From: Aestuariibacter sp. GS-14
Lineage (GTDB): Bacteria; Pseudomonadota; Gammaproteobacteria; Enterobacterales; Alteromonadaceae
Assembly (NCBI RefSeq): GCF_006494365.1
Contig: NZ_VHIP01000005.1
Location: 248,001-312,000 of the forward strand
DNA: 64,000 bases
Direction: 5' to 3'
A program made the position numbers and the translations under genes. Of the stretch, positions 52,626-62,566 are shown piece by piece (the stretch's first letter is position 1; each line of letters begins with the position of its first letter). The notes under the pieces are model-generated. The model did no database searches. It was not told the DNA's origin and saw nothing but the letters and a program-made list of their open reading frames with translations.

Positions 52626-55600
52626 ATGTTTGTACGTATTTTTTTGAATTTGACTCGTTTACTTCCTACACAACGGCAGTTAGCCATTGTTGTGTGCAGT
52701 GTCGTGCTGTGTGGACAGATCCCATACAGCTACGGGCAATCATCAGCAGCACTTTACGATGAGCACCGTAAATTTGACATTGCGGGCGGAGACGCAGCAC
52801 AAACATTGTTGTTATATGCAGTACAAGCAGATGTTACTTTTGGTTTGGCACTCTCTTCGGTGTCGGGGGTAAAAACAAATCCGGTTTCCGGGTTTTACTC
52901 GCCGAGCAAAGCACTCGAATTGTTGTTAGCTAATACGCCGCTTGTTGCGCATATCAACAATAAAAAACAGCTGATTCTCCTCAATAACGCTCCCGGAAAT
53001 GAAGCAGAAGACATGAAAGAATCACAATTTAAAAAAGGACTCATTGCAACCGCATTGAGCGCCATCAGTATTGGCGTAACAGCACAAGACGTTGAATCAG
53101 CAGACACCCAGGAACAGGCAGCCACTGTTGTTGAAACCATTGAAGTAAGAGGGATCCGACAAAGTCTAGCCAAATCCATCTCCATTAAGAAAGAAAATAC
53201 AGCCATGGTAGATGCCGTTGTGGCTGAAGATATTGGTAAATTTCCCGATGCAAATATTGCCGAATCACTACAGCGCATCCCGGGTGTTTACCTTGAGCGC
53301 GATGGTGCCAGCAATGAAGGCAACCGAATTACGATTCGCGGTCTGGATTCATCTTATGCGGTTACCACCATCAATGGCGCTCCGGTTCATACCACGTCCA
53401 GCATGAATGTGGGCACATCCACCCGCGATTTTAACTACGATGTATTCCCTTCCGAGTTATTTGGCCAGGTAAACGTCTATAAGAGCAGCATGGCGGAACT
53501 AACAGAAGGCGGAATTGGTGGCACAGTTGATCTGCAAACACCTCGCCCTTTCGATGGCAAAGGTGAAGAAACTGGCCGATATTCGGTTAGTGCAGGCTAC
53601 AACGATGCTTCGGAGTCGTTTAACCCGAAATTGTCTGCGCTGTACAGCAACACCTGGGATAATTTTGGTGCCCTATTTGGCATTGCTTATGCCAGCAGCG
53701 TGAATACCCGCTCAGGATACGAAACCACCGGGCAATACAACACCAACGCGTTAGGCAAGGAAAGAAAAGGCACCTTCAGGTTTAACATCGATTACGATGA
53801 TCCAAGAGTTAACCTGGGAGACCTTACCCAGGAGCAGGTCGACAATGCCTTTTTACCCCGTTTTCACCGCGCATACGCATCTGAAAACACGCGCGAAAGA
53901 TTATCCTCTGTTATTTCACTACAATACATGGGAGACGATTTTGAAGTTAGCCTGGACACCTTGCTAGCTAACCTCACCGACCAACGCGACGAGTATACGT
54001 TCGGAGTTGCTATTCGCAATTCGGGCCAGAATGGTGTGCCTGGTATTGTGCCAATGGATGTGTTTATAGACGAAAATAACAACCTGTTCGGCACATTTGG
54101 CAACACTACCTATTTTGCAGAGAGCTTTCCCTACGATAGCCAGACCGATTTTTACAGCGTTAACTTACGCGGTCAGTATTTCCTGAATGAGGATATTACG
54201 ATAAAAGGTCAGCTAACACGGTCTCAAAGCAAAGCAGAGCTATACCGCAATAAAGTGTTCAATATTGCCGATGGCGTAACTTCCGTTATCGATTCTTCAC
54301 AGAATACTGTTTATCCGGTTCTCACCTATGACCGTGATTTCACCGATCCAACCGCGTGGAACAACATGGTAGATATCGGTTTCCTGCAAAATAATGAGAA
54401 AGACGAAGACGTACTGGCGTCGCTTCAGGTGCAATGGAATTTTGATGCGGGTGATTGGTATGGCAATGTTAAGTTTGGTGTCAGCCAGGCCACCTCAACG
54501 AAAACAAGTACCAGCAAAAACGGCACATCAGCTGCAAAATCACAGATTTTGTCGAATGGTAAATCTTTCAACGACATGAGTTTATCTGAACTGGTGGGGT
54601 TAATGGACAACAGCATGCCAATCAGTCCATTTGCGCAGAAAGCGGGCGAAGGTTTCCCAACGACCTGGTCAAGCTATTCACGCAACACCATAGAGTCATT
54701 CTTCATGCCTTACCAGGCGTTATCACAAACCGATATCGACTTTAACAGCTCGTTTGAGGCAGAAGAAAAAGTATCGTCTGTATTCATTCAAACCGATCTT
54801 CGTACCGACATATTTGACCGTGCTTTTAAGGCCAATCTGGGAGTTCGCCTGTCTGATACAGATGTAACAGCAAACAACTATACGCTTGATGGTAATACTT
54901 ACATTCCAAATGTCACATCGGGTGGATACTCAACTGTGTTGCCTTCTGTGAATATGGCCTATGACCTCACCGATGAGCTGGAATTACGCGCCGCGATTGG
55001 CAAAACCATCACCCGCGTAGGGTTAAACAGAATTGCAGCTAACGTGCTTATTGCCGATCCATTTAAAGCCGTGGCCACAGCAGGTAACCCGGATCTTACC
55101 CCTGAAGAATCACTGTCTAAAGATGTGTCATTAAGCTGGTATTTTTCTGAAGGCGGATTACTTTCTGCTGGCTTATTCTGGAAGACAATTCAGGATCAGC
55201 CCGTTGAAAGTAGTACTCTGGTAACGTTTGAGTCTTTAAAATTACCAGAAACGGCATTAGGGCCTATTTTTATTGATCCTAACACCGGCAAGATCCCACC
55301 CAATCTGGACATTGTATTAAACAGCTACGAAAACGGCGCAGAACAAAAACTGAGTGGGTTTGAAATTGCCTATCAGCAAAACTTCACGTTTTTACCTGCT
55401 CCTTTCAACAATTTAGGCACCATTGCAAGTTATACCAATGTAGACACCAAATCTGCCAACTGGGTAGCCAACAACGGTGATGTTTACAATATCCCGACGG
55501 TTCCTAAATACGGCTACACACTGGCAACCTACTATGAAGATGGTCCCATTGCGTTAAGAGTATCCTATGCCTTCAAGAGTGAAAAATACGTTGATCCGCT

Positions 55601-55838
55601 CAACCGTGGAAACGACCTAAACCGCGTACAGGCCAGTATTGGCTACCTGGACGCCAGCATAGGCTACAAAGTGAGCGAGGACGTGGAATTGCGTTTTGAA
55701 GCAACCAACTTAAGCGATGCGCTGGAATACCAGTATTACCCCAACCCAGCCGGACTATACGGAGACGGGAAGTCGCGTAAAAACGCAGCTTACTACAGCG
55801 GCCGTACCTTTACGTTAGGCTTACGTGGCGCGTTTTAA
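52626..55838 (+). CDS. TonB-dependent receptor with STN signalling domain
   Basis: A 1070-residue outer-membrane receptor of the TonB-Xanthomonas/Caulobacter type. It starts with a signal segment (QLAIVVCSVVLCGQIPYSYG), then an STN domain (residues about 45-120: FDIAGGDAAQTLLLYAVQAD and GFYSPSKALELLLANTPLVA). At residue 130 a second signal-peptide-like stretch begins, MKESQFKKGLIATALSAISI then GVTAQD. The plug follows (VETIEVRGIRQSL, DAVVAEDIGKFPDANIAESL, GGIGGTVDLQTPRPF), and the barrel ends TFTLGLRGAF. The divergent sigma/anti-sigma pair fits the STN domain. A terminator follows. Substrate inferred as an oligosaccharide. Confidence 0.88.
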   Translation: MFVRIFLNLTRLLPTQRQLAIVVCSVVLCGQIPYSYGQSSAALYDEHRKFDIAGGDAAQTLLLYAVQADVTFGLALSSVSGVKTNPVSGFYSPSKALELLLANTPLVAHINNKKQLILLNNAPGNEAEDMKESQFKKGLIATALSAISIGVTAQDVESADTQEQAATVVETIEVRGIRQSLAKSISIKKENTAMVDAVVAEDIGKFPDANIAESLQRIPGVYLERDGASNEGNRITIRGLDSSYAVTTINGAPVHTTSSMNVGTSTRDFNYDVFPSELFGQVNVYKSSMAELTEGGIGGTVDLQTPRPFDGKGEETGRYSVSAGYNDASESFNPKLSALYSNTWDNFGALFGIAYASSVNTRSGYETTGQYNTNALGKERKGTFRFNIDYDDPRVNLGDLTQEQVDNAFLPRFHRAYASENTRERLSSVISLQYMGDDFEVSLDTLLANLTDQRDEYTFGVAIRNSGQNGVPGIVPMDVFIDENNNLFGTFGNTTYFAESFPYDSQTDFYSVNLRGQYFLNEDITIKGQLTRSQSKAELYRNKVFNIADGVTSVIDSSQNTVYPVLTYDRDFTDPTAWNNMVDIGFLQNNEKDEDVLASLQVQWNFDAGDWYGNVKFGVSQATSTKTSTSKNGTSAAKSQILSNGKSFNDMSLSELVGLMDNSMPISPFAQKAGEGFPTTWSSYSRNTIESFFMPYQALSQTDIDFNSSFEAEEKVSSVFIQTDLRTDIFDRAFKANLGVRLSDTDVTANNYTLDGNTYIPNVTSGGYSTVLPSVNMAYDLTDELELRAAIGKTITRVGLNRIAANVLIADPFKAVATAGNPDLTPEESLSKDVSLSWYFSEGGLLSAGLFWKTIQDQPVESSTLVTFESLKLPETALGPIFIDPNTGKIPPNLDIVLNSYENGAEQKLSGFEIAYQQNFTFLPAPFNNLGTIASYTNVDTKSANWVANNGDVYNIPTVPKYGYTLATYYEDGPIALRVSYAFKSEKYVDPLNRGNDLNRVQASIGYLDASIGYKVSEDVELRFEATNLSDALEYQYYPNPAGLYGDGKSRKNAAYYSGRTFTLGLRGAF

Positions 55839-55900
55839 TCGCACCCGGTAATGTAAATAACGTTCTACTATTATCCGAATAAAAACGGTTCATTGTGATT

Positions 55901-55935
55901 GCACTGTTCAGGGTTCGCCCTGGCAGTGCTTTTTT
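55901..55935 (+). terminator. Intrinsic terminator of the STN receptor
   Basis: GCACTG-TT-CAGGG / CCCTG-G-CAGTGC stem, 11 pairs with a small internal loop, TTCG tetraloop, then six T. It is 62 bp after the receptor stop. Confidence 0.92.
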
Positions 55936-56051
55936 GTGTTTACTATGCGCCACAGTTCCAAATATTAACATTTCATTAAAGTTTTTGCTGTTATTCACTC
56001 ATTTCACTTTTCATCAATCCATTCTTGATTTACAAATTTTAAACATGGCCA

Positions 56052-56064
56052 AGTGGTAAGGCCA
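56052..56064. promoter_or_regulatory. Uronate-operator motif before the lyase gene
   Basis: GTGGTAAGGCCAA differs at one base from TTGGTAAGGCCAA. It lies 27 bp before the lyase ATG, a position similar to that before the GH2 gene. Confidence 0.55.
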
Positions 56065-56091
56065 ATTAAAAAACTATAAATTGAGGTCAAA

Positions 56092-58062
56092 ATGAAAAAA
56101 ACTCTTTTAAGCTTCACCACTTTATGTGTGCTCAGCAGCGTCAGTTTGCTCGCTGAAGCAGCAGATTATTACGTGTCCCCGACAGGTAATGACAGCAATT
56201 CCGGTTCCATTGACTCGCCGCTGGAAACATTAATGCGAGCACAGGATTTAGCCGACGCCGGTGATACTGTGTATATTCGGGGGGGAACGTACTACCTCGA
56301 CAATGACGATATATCCCGCACTGACTCAAGCCGCGCTTATGTCAATGAGATAAAAGAAAACGGCATTCGTTACATTGCCTATAACGGCGAAACTCCCATA
56401 TTTGATTTTACTGGTGTTAAACCAGTCGACCGCCGTGTTGTCGCATTTCTGGTATCTGGCGATGACAATACGTTTGAAGGATTCCATATCACCGGGGTAC
56501 AAATCACCATCGATTACAAACGCACTCAGTCTACAGCGATCCGTGTAGTAAACGGGGACAGAAACCTATTTGAAAGACTGGAAATATACGACAACATGGC
56601 GATTGGCTGGTACCTCGCTAGCGGCAGTGACAATCAGGTAATCAATGTCGATGCGTACAGAAATAAAGGGCTGAATAACTACTCTCACGGCAATATCGAC
56701 GGTTTTGGTGTCCATCCGGATTCGGCTAGTTCCGGCAACATCCTCAAGGGGTGCCGTGCCTGGTTTAACAGTGATGATGGGTTTGACCTTATCAGTGCAG
56801 GCACTGCTGTTACTATTGAAAACAGCTGGGCATTTTACAATGGTTTTGACACTGACTTCACCAAGCTGGGCGACGGCAATGGTTTTAAGCTTGGCGGGTA
56901 TGGCAGAGATGGTAAAGTAGATTACCCGGTTCCTGTTCCAAGACATGCAATATACAAGAGTTTAGCGGTAGGCAATAAAGCCAGCGGATTTTATGCTAAT
57001 CACCATATCGATGGTCAGGATTGGGTTAGCAACACTGCAATACGCAATTACAACAACTATAATTTACTTTCAACACTGGCCGATAACGCCACCGACGTGC
57101 CTGGCTATGCGCATTATATGCGCAATAATCTGGGATTTGGTGCCAGTAATGAAGTAGTAAATCTTGGTCCATCTTCTGAAAATGATCTGGCGAACAATTA
57201 CTTTGATCTGGATGTTACCGTGTCCGAAGACGATTTCATCTCGTTGGATGAAAGTCAATTGACCCAGCAACGACAGCCTAATGGCGACTTACCGGACATC
57301 ACGTTTGCCAAACTCGCACCCGGCAGTGATCTTATCAACGCAGGCGCCGACACGGGTTTGTCTTACAACGGTGCTGCTCCCGATTTAGGCGCATTCGAAA
57401 CTGCGCCATCGGCACCACAGGGCTTATCGGCTATCCCAGCAAATGCAGAAATACACTTAAGCTGGCTCCATAGCAACGAACCTTATTTTTCAGGGTACAG
57501 TGTTTATCGTAGTACAGATCCACAAGGAGTTTATACTGTTTTAGCTCAACACATCACTACAACATCTTATTCCGATACGAACGTGATAAATGGGGTAACT
57601 TATTTCTACAAGGTCTCCACGTCTGTTGAAAACGGACAGACCTCAGCACTCACAGATTATGTTGAAGCAACGCCTGAATCACCGGTTCCGGATACAGCCA
57701 AGGTTGCATCCATAGAAATTAGTATTATTGATCAACATGCAAGCAGAGGTGCCGAGAGCGATAACGCTATTAACCAGAATGGGAAACACTTTTCATTAAT
57801 GGCCATGAAACGCTTCGGCAAAGCGGTGGTAACAATAACAGACAACTTTGGAACCCCTATAGCAAACGCGGTGGTTTCCGGTAGATTTTCCGGCACCTTT
57901 AATGAAAAGCAAAGTGTCACCACCGACGAATATGGCATCGCCACATTTATTTCAAAGAAGTTCTCTACAAGTGATGTCACTTTTGGATTTAAAGTGGTGT
58001 CGATTAGCTCTGATTTAACAGATGGCAGTAGCGCAAGTAATACCAAGTGTGATGTTTTCTAA
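56092..58062 (+). CDS. PL9-like pectate lyase with FN3 and Ig-like domains
   Basis: A 656-residue exported protein: signal peptide MKKTLLSFTTLCVLSSVSLLAEA, then a right-handed beta-helix (residues 25-430) beginning DYYVSPTGNDSNSGSIDSPL, the usual start of such helices, and containing WFNSDDGFDLISAG, the calcium-site motif of PL9 pectate lyases. After it comes an FN3 domain (residues 438-530, SAPQGLSAIPANAEIHLSWL) and an Ig-like domain (about 540-650, TITDNFGTPIANAVVSGRFS). PL9 enzymes cut polygalacturonate or rhamnogalacturonan by beta-elimination. The FN3 and Ig-like parts may be spacers or carbohydrate contacts. Confidence 0.78.
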   Translation: MKKTLLSFTTLCVLSSVSLLAEAADYYVSPTGNDSNSGSIDSPLETLMRAQDLADAGDTVYIRGGTYYLDNDDISRTDSSRAYVNEIKENGIRYIAYNGETPIFDFTGVKPVDRRVVAFLVSGDDNTFEGFHITGVQITIDYKRTQSTAIRVVNGDRNLFERLEIYDNMAIGWYLASGSDNQVINVDAYRNKGLNNYSHGNIDGFGVHPDSASSGNILKGCRAWFNSDDGFDLISAGTAVTIENSWAFYNGFDTDFTKLGDGNGFKLGGYGRDGKVDYPVPVPRHAIYKSLAVGNKASGFYANHHIDGQDWVSNTAIRNYNNYNLLSTLADNATDVPGYAHYMRNNLGFGASNEVVNLGPSSENDLANNYFDLDVTVSEDDFISLDESQLTQQRQPNGDLPDITFAKLAPGSDLINAGADTGLSYNGAAPDLGAFETAPSAPQGLSAIPANAEIHLSWLHSNEPYFSGYSVYRSTDPQGVYTVLAQHITTTSYSDTNVINGVTYFYKVSTSVENGQTSALTDYVEATPESPVPDTAKVASIEISIIDQHASRGAESDNAINQNGKHFSLMAMKRFGKAVVTITDNFGTPIANAVVSGRFSGTFNEKQSVTTDEYGIATFISKKFSTSDVTFGFKVVSISSDLTDGSSASNTKCDVF

Positions 58063-58109
58063 ACATTTATAGCAAGTGATTTTACCAATATCTTAGTTAT
58101 ATCTGTCAG

Positions 58110-58151
58110 AGCCCACCTATACGCAGTTATGCATTACTGGGCTTTGGCTTT
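58110..58151. terminator. Weak bidirectional hairpin
   Basis: AGCCCA (58110-58115) pairs with TGGGCT (58138-58143), followed by TTGGCTTTT. It stands between the convergent lyase and esterase genes. The stem is short and the loop long, so support is limited. Confidence 0.4.
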
Positions 58152-58930
58152 TACTCACCGCATTGCATAGTGAACATCGCTCTTGCAAATCGCTCACCCA
58201 ACTCAACCGTTGACGATGCCGAAAAATGTAATTGATCACCCTTATGATCCAGTCCCTTGGCATCAACAAATTTAACACACTGAAGGGCTTCCGCAGCAGT
58301 GCGAAGGGCGTTTCTCACCTCGCTGGCAAACGGAAATTTCTCAGGCTCAAGAAAATACCCCATTTCACCCACAACAATCGGCAATTCGGGCATCCCCAAA
58401 TCGGCTCGTAAATCCTTAAACATGCCTGTGAGTCTTGTACCGTGCGTTTCAGCGTTTATTTGCTTGTCGCTGTCCGATTCCCCTTGATGCCACAACACAC
58501 CTTTTATTCGTCCATGTTTACCAGCCTGCCTAATCCTCTCTAACGCAGCAACATATAAACCGCCTCCTTTTACCCATCGTCGAAGCGACGATCCGCCTAC
58601 CGCTGTGGGCACCAGTCCAATAGGCGCAGAATTACCCAAATCCAACATTGTTCTGGCAAATGGAATTCCCGGGCCAATACCTGGTTCAGTTCTGCCTGTC
58701 TTTTTATGGATAGGATCTCTGGCAACCTGCCAAAAATCCTGCTCGTTAAGTGCAAGTATACGGTTGTCATCAACTTGTAAGCTCAACGTAGCAGTATCCC
58801 TGCCAACCATATTGGATTGGCCCATTAATATATAAATATCCATTTGTTGTCGGTCCTGCCCATACTGAACAGAACAAGCATTCAACAACGAGAATAGGGC
58901 AATAACAGTACTCAATTTTAAATATTTCAT
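58151..58930 (-). CDS. SASA/CE6-like carbohydrate acetylesterase lipoprotein
   Basis: A 259-residue SGNH-type esterase. The N-terminus MKYLKLSTVIALFSLLNACS is a lipoprotein signal with lipobox LNAC; the ATG at 58930 is preferred to 58942 because the signal begins there. Catalytic blocks: ILMGQSNMVGR (Ser in GQSN), GLVPTAVGGSSLRRW, LWHQGESDSD and DQLHFSASS (His with its Asp). These define the DUF303/SASA group, which removes acetyl groups from sialate, xylan or pectin. The pectin-type neighbours favour a pectin or rhamnogalacturonan acetylesterase role. Faces the lyase gene tail-to-tail. Confidence 0.82.
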   Translation of the reverse strand: MKYLKLSTVIALFSLLNACSVQYGQDRQQMDIYILMGQSNMVGRDTATLSLQVDDNRILALNEQDFWQVARDPIHKKTGRTEPGIGPGIPFARTMLDLGNSAPIGLVPTAVGGSSLRRWVKGGGLYVAALERIRQAGKHGRIKGVLWHQGESDSDKQINAETHGTRLTGMFKDLRADLGMPELPIVVGEMGYFLEPEKFPFASEVRNALRTAAEALQCVKFVDAKGLDHKGDQLHFSASSTVELGERFARAMFTMQCGE

Positions 58931-59506
58931 AGTGACATCCATAGAGTCTGGCGAAGGTTGTTGCTTTGTAGCAACGAAAACAATGATGCCGATATTAGAC
59001 TATTACTCCTTCTCATTTGGTCAGCATACGAACTTTTCGAACGAATTCCCTATTCTCAGTAAACTTTCCAATTAGCACATACCCAATAGCCTGACCAATT
59101 ACTAATGCAATAATCAAAATGACTGAAATTGAGCGAAATTGCGAATAACATCAATATTGAAATTCACTTAAGCAACTCAGATATCAAAGTAAGCATCAGC
59201 TCCTAAAGCATCCGCGGCATTTCAATTTACATTCTTATTTGCCTACGAATGCCCTAATTAGTGCTTATTTGAAACACTTTTCACTTCCAGTGACAATCCG
59301 GCTCATATATGAGCCAACTTTGAAAACATGTTTGACGAACGTTAAAAGCTAAAATATTTTTTAACCATCGATTTACAAAAACAGTCAAAACCAGTCACAT
59401 TTAAATACATATCTTGTCTGTTTCAGTAAGCGAATTGGCCTTGCTACTTGAGCAGTATTAGCTAGGTGCTAACACATTAAAAAACTAGTCCTTGGAAACT
59501 GTCACA
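58931..59506. promoter_or_regulatory. Divergent intergenic region between esterase and receptor genes
   Basis: A 576-bp AT-rich region with no gene I can support. It must hold the promoters of the esterase (leftward) and the receptor (rightward). At 59435-59447 TTGGCCTTGCTAC matches the uronate-operator motif at 10 of 13 bases, 60 bp before the receptor ATG. At 59086-59098 a weaker inverted match, ATAGCCTGACCAA, lies 156 bp upstream of the esterase. Both are uncertain. Confidence 0.4.
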
Positions 59507-62449
59507 ATGAAAACTATTAATAAATTGCAAGAATGTATGGATACAATGTCGAAGAATCAATTTAAGCCATCACTGTTATCAAAAACCATTAAAACGGTTA
59601 TTCACTCCGGGTTATCCCTCGGCATAATCGTCACCTCGGCCGCCTTTGCACAAGAAGCCCAGCCCACGCAGGATGAAGCAACAAAGGATAGCAGCGAAAT
59701 CGTTGAAAAAATCGTTGTTACCGGCGTTAGAGCCAGTCAACGAAGTGCAATCGACAGAAAGAAATTGGCTTCAACTATGGCAGACTCGATTGTTGCAGAA
59801 GACATTGGTGACTTCCCCGACAAAAACATTGCAGAAGCACTCTCCCGAGTCACTGGTATACAGCTCGATCGTGAGTTTGGTGAAGGTGGTGGCGTGAGTA
59901 TCCGTGGTGTGGAGCCCGAATTGACGCGGGTTGAAATTAACGGCATCAGCTCGGTAGGCGCATCGGACCCATTCGCAACCAGCGGCCGTAGTAACGACTT
60001 CCGCAGTATGGCGTCGGAATTAGTGAGTGCATTGGATGTTATTAAGGGCTCCGAAGCAAGGCTTACCGAAGGCGGTATTGGCGGCACAATCAAAATCACT
60101 ACTCGCAAGCCAAACGACTTTAAAAAGGATTATTTAAGCCTTAACGCAGAAAATCAGTTCAATACCTTAACAGATAAACACAACCAGAAATTTAACCTGA
60201 TAGGCGTACACAAGTTTTCAGATGACCTTGGTATTCTCGTCAATGTTACCGCTGGCGATAAGAATACTGCTTTCCATGCGCTTCGAAATACCGCGTTTAA
60301 TTTCGAATCCGACATAGATGGGTCGCTGGAAAAGACCTTTATTAACCCCAACTATGCCGATATCACTGCCGTAGAAGGCTGTGACGGTAATGCTACTTGT
60401 GAGATGCAATGGTACGACCCAAAAAACCGTATTCCCCGGGCGAGTATCTGGCAACGCGATGAAAACCGTATCAGTGCAAACAGCATGATTCAGTATCGCA
60501 TCAATGACGCATTATCGGCTCATGCTGGTTTTACCTATAACGAACGTGATTTCGTCCAGAATGACCAAAACTATCAGTTGCAGGAAGTCAGAGATGCAAT
60601 GGTTGACGCCAATACATGGACATTCTATGAAAATCACCGTATCCAGTCTGTAGAGACTGCTGGTAGCTTCGCGATTGTTAACCGCGCAGTAGATGTGGAC
60701 TGGTCACAAAAGAATTCTGTTATTGACGCTGGCTTCGAATATCAACACGATCGCTTCACACTTACCGGCACATTTGGCTACAGCAAAGAAAAGCAGAGTA
60801 TTGACCAAACCGATACACAGGCATTCGGCTACCGTATTCGCGGCATGTTAATGGAGTTTGCTGAAAATGGCTTGCCAATCATTACCGAGGAAAACCTAAG
60901 CACTGGTGTTGATTATACTTCGTCAGGAAGACCCGATATTGCGTTCAACAATCCCGTCACGGAAACTAACCGCTACACGCGCTTAAACATGACTGACATA
61001 GACAGTTCTGGTGACGAATCGTTAGCACAGGTTGATTTTGTTATGCCTATGACCGGAAAATTCCTAACTAATATCAAAACAGGATTACGCTATAGCGTTG
61101 AAAATCAGGATTACGCTCGTTACGACAATGATCTGCGCTTATTTAACGGTTCTGACGTAACTGCTGAGCAAAATGCACAATTGCTTGCCGACAATTATAT
61201 GCGTACGCCTGAATTTTTCCGCGACTTTAACCCTGGTGTCGAAACGCTTTCCAGTTGGAATACAATCAATGTTTCAACCTTTAAACGTGACTTCATCGCG
61301 CTTGGTGGCTTTACGGAAGACGATCTGGCTATTGATGACCTTCGCTCTATTTTTGATGTAAAGATGGCAACCCAGGCAGTGTATGTTCAGGGTGACTTTG
61401 AAACCGAAGTGGGTGGTTTCCTGTTATGGGGTAATGCTGGTGTTCGGTATGTTCAAACAGATGTGGATACCACAGGCACAGCAACTGTTTCAGTCTCGGT
61501 GGATGACGAAGACGGCAATGCGTTTATCGACGAAGATCATCCACAGGCTTTCGAAGGCACCAGAACGGTATCTAACGATTACAGTGAAGTACTTCCAAGT
61601 ATTAACGTAAATCTGGAATTGATGCCTGACGAATTAATTCTGTATGCTGGCGCATCCAAGGTAATGGCTCACCCTAAGGCCAAGGATTTAAATATTGCGG
61701 CAGAATGCAGGCTGCGGTTAGATTCTGAGTCCATCGAAAATGGTAATCCAAGTAGCTGTACAGGAGGCAACCCATACCTGAATCCGTATACAGCCAAGCA
61801 ACTCGACCTTGCGATCAACTGGTATCCCAACGAAGACACCATGTTGTCAGCCGCGTTGTTTAAGAAGAACCTGGATACTTACATTCTCTCAGGTAGCCAG
61901 GCTCCGGTACCAGACGTTGATTACTTTGGTGATGGTAATTTATTCGAGGTCAGAGCACCGGCCAATTCAACCGGTGTGAACACACAGGGTTATGAGTTAT
62001 CTGTTGCAACCTTCTTCAGCATGCTGCCAGAACCATTCAATAATATTGGTATGAATGCGAACTACACACATACAACTGCCGACAACACTGGTATTTACAG
62101 TGAGATTTCAGAAGAAGAATTAGATCTCATCGACATGTCGAAAAACACGTATAACTTCAGTGTGTATTATTCAACCAAAGAGTGGAATATTAAACTGGCT
62201 TATAACTACAGAAGCAGCTATCTGGATGCAATCAGCGATAGCAGAGGCAATCCATATTACGTTGACTCTGCAGGCTTCCTAGACGGTAAAATTACGTATC
62301 AACCCGAAGGCTCGGATTTTAAATACTACTTTGACGCACGCAACCTGACCAAAGAGGGCCGCGACTATATTGGCGGAACCAACGCAGGTATTTATGAACG
62401 CCGTTACTACGGCAGAGACTTTTCTATTGGTGTTACATACAAAATGTAA
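59507..62449 (+). CDS. TonB-dependent receptor, carbohydrate type
   Basis: A 980-residue outer-membrane receptor. The N-terminus has a long basic region then a hydrophobic helix (SGLSLGIIVTSAAFAQ), followed by EKIVVTGVRASQRSAIDRKK (TonB box), ADSIVAEDIGDFPDKNIAEA and GGIGGTIKITTRKPNDF in the plug, typical of the TonB-Xanth-Caul group for oligosaccharides. The barrel ends RDFSIGVTYKM. ATG at 59507 is used; a TTG at 59492 and an ATG at 59546 are possible. No STN domain. Followed by a terminator and the CE12 gene, so it may import rhamnogalacturonan fragments. Confidence 0.87.
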   Translation: MKTINKLQECMDTMSKNQFKPSLLSKTIKTVIHSGLSLGIIVTSAAFAQEAQPTQDEATKDSSEIVEKIVVTGVRASQRSAIDRKKLASTMADSIVAEDIGDFPDKNIAEALSRVTGIQLDREFGEGGGVSIRGVEPELTRVEINGISSVGASDPFATSGRSNDFRSMASELVSALDVIKGSEARLTEGGIGGTIKITTRKPNDFKKDYLSLNAENQFNTLTDKHNQKFNLIGVHKFSDDLGILVNVTAGDKNTAFHALRNTAFNFESDIDGSLEKTFINPNYADITAVEGCDGNATCEMQWYDPKNRIPRASIWQRDENRISANSMIQYRINDALSAHAGFTYNERDFVQNDQNYQLQEVRDAMVDANTWTFYENHRIQSVETAGSFAIVNRAVDVDWSQKNSVIDAGFEYQHDRFTLTGTFGYSKEKQSIDQTDTQAFGYRIRGMLMEFAENGLPIITEENLSTGVDYTSSGRPDIAFNNPVTETNRYTRLNMTDIDSSGDESLAQVDFVMPMTGKFLTNIKTGLRYSVENQDYARYDNDLRLFNGSDVTAEQNAQLLADNYMRTPEFFRDFNPGVETLSSWNTINVSTFKRDFIALGGFTEDDLAIDDLRSIFDVKMATQAVYVQGDFETEVGGFLLWGNAGVRYVQTDVDTTGTATVSVSVDDEDGNAFIDEDHPQAFEGTRTVSNDYSEVLPSINVNLELMPDELILYAGASKVMAHPKAKDLNIAAECRLRLDSESIENGNPSSCTGGNPYLNPYTAKQLDLAINWYPNEDTMLSAALFKKNLDTYILSGSQAPVPDVDYFGDGNLFEVRAPANSTGVNTQGYELSVATFFSMLPEPFNNIGMNANYTHTTADNTGIYSEISEEELDLIDMSKNTYNFSVYYSTKEWNIKLAYNYRSSYLDAISDSRGNPYYVDSAGFLDGKITYQPEGSDFKYYFDARNLTKEGRDYIGGTNAGIYERRYYGRDFSIGVTYKM

Positions 62450-62491
62450 TCCTGATTACACATTCCTAAACCTTGTTCTCTACTCTAAGTC

Positions 62492-62520
62492 AAGGCCTGC
62501 GCTAGCAGGCCTTATTTGTC
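62492..62520 (+). terminator. Intrinsic terminator of the TonB receptor
   Basis: Stem AAGGCCTGC / GCAGGCCTT with a GCTA loop, then ATTTGTCT. It is 43 bp after the receptor stop. The T-run is short. Confidence 0.75.
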
Positions 62521-62566
62521 TGGGAGGAGTGTCAATGGCGTTTAAACAACTCAGTAGGAGTAGATT

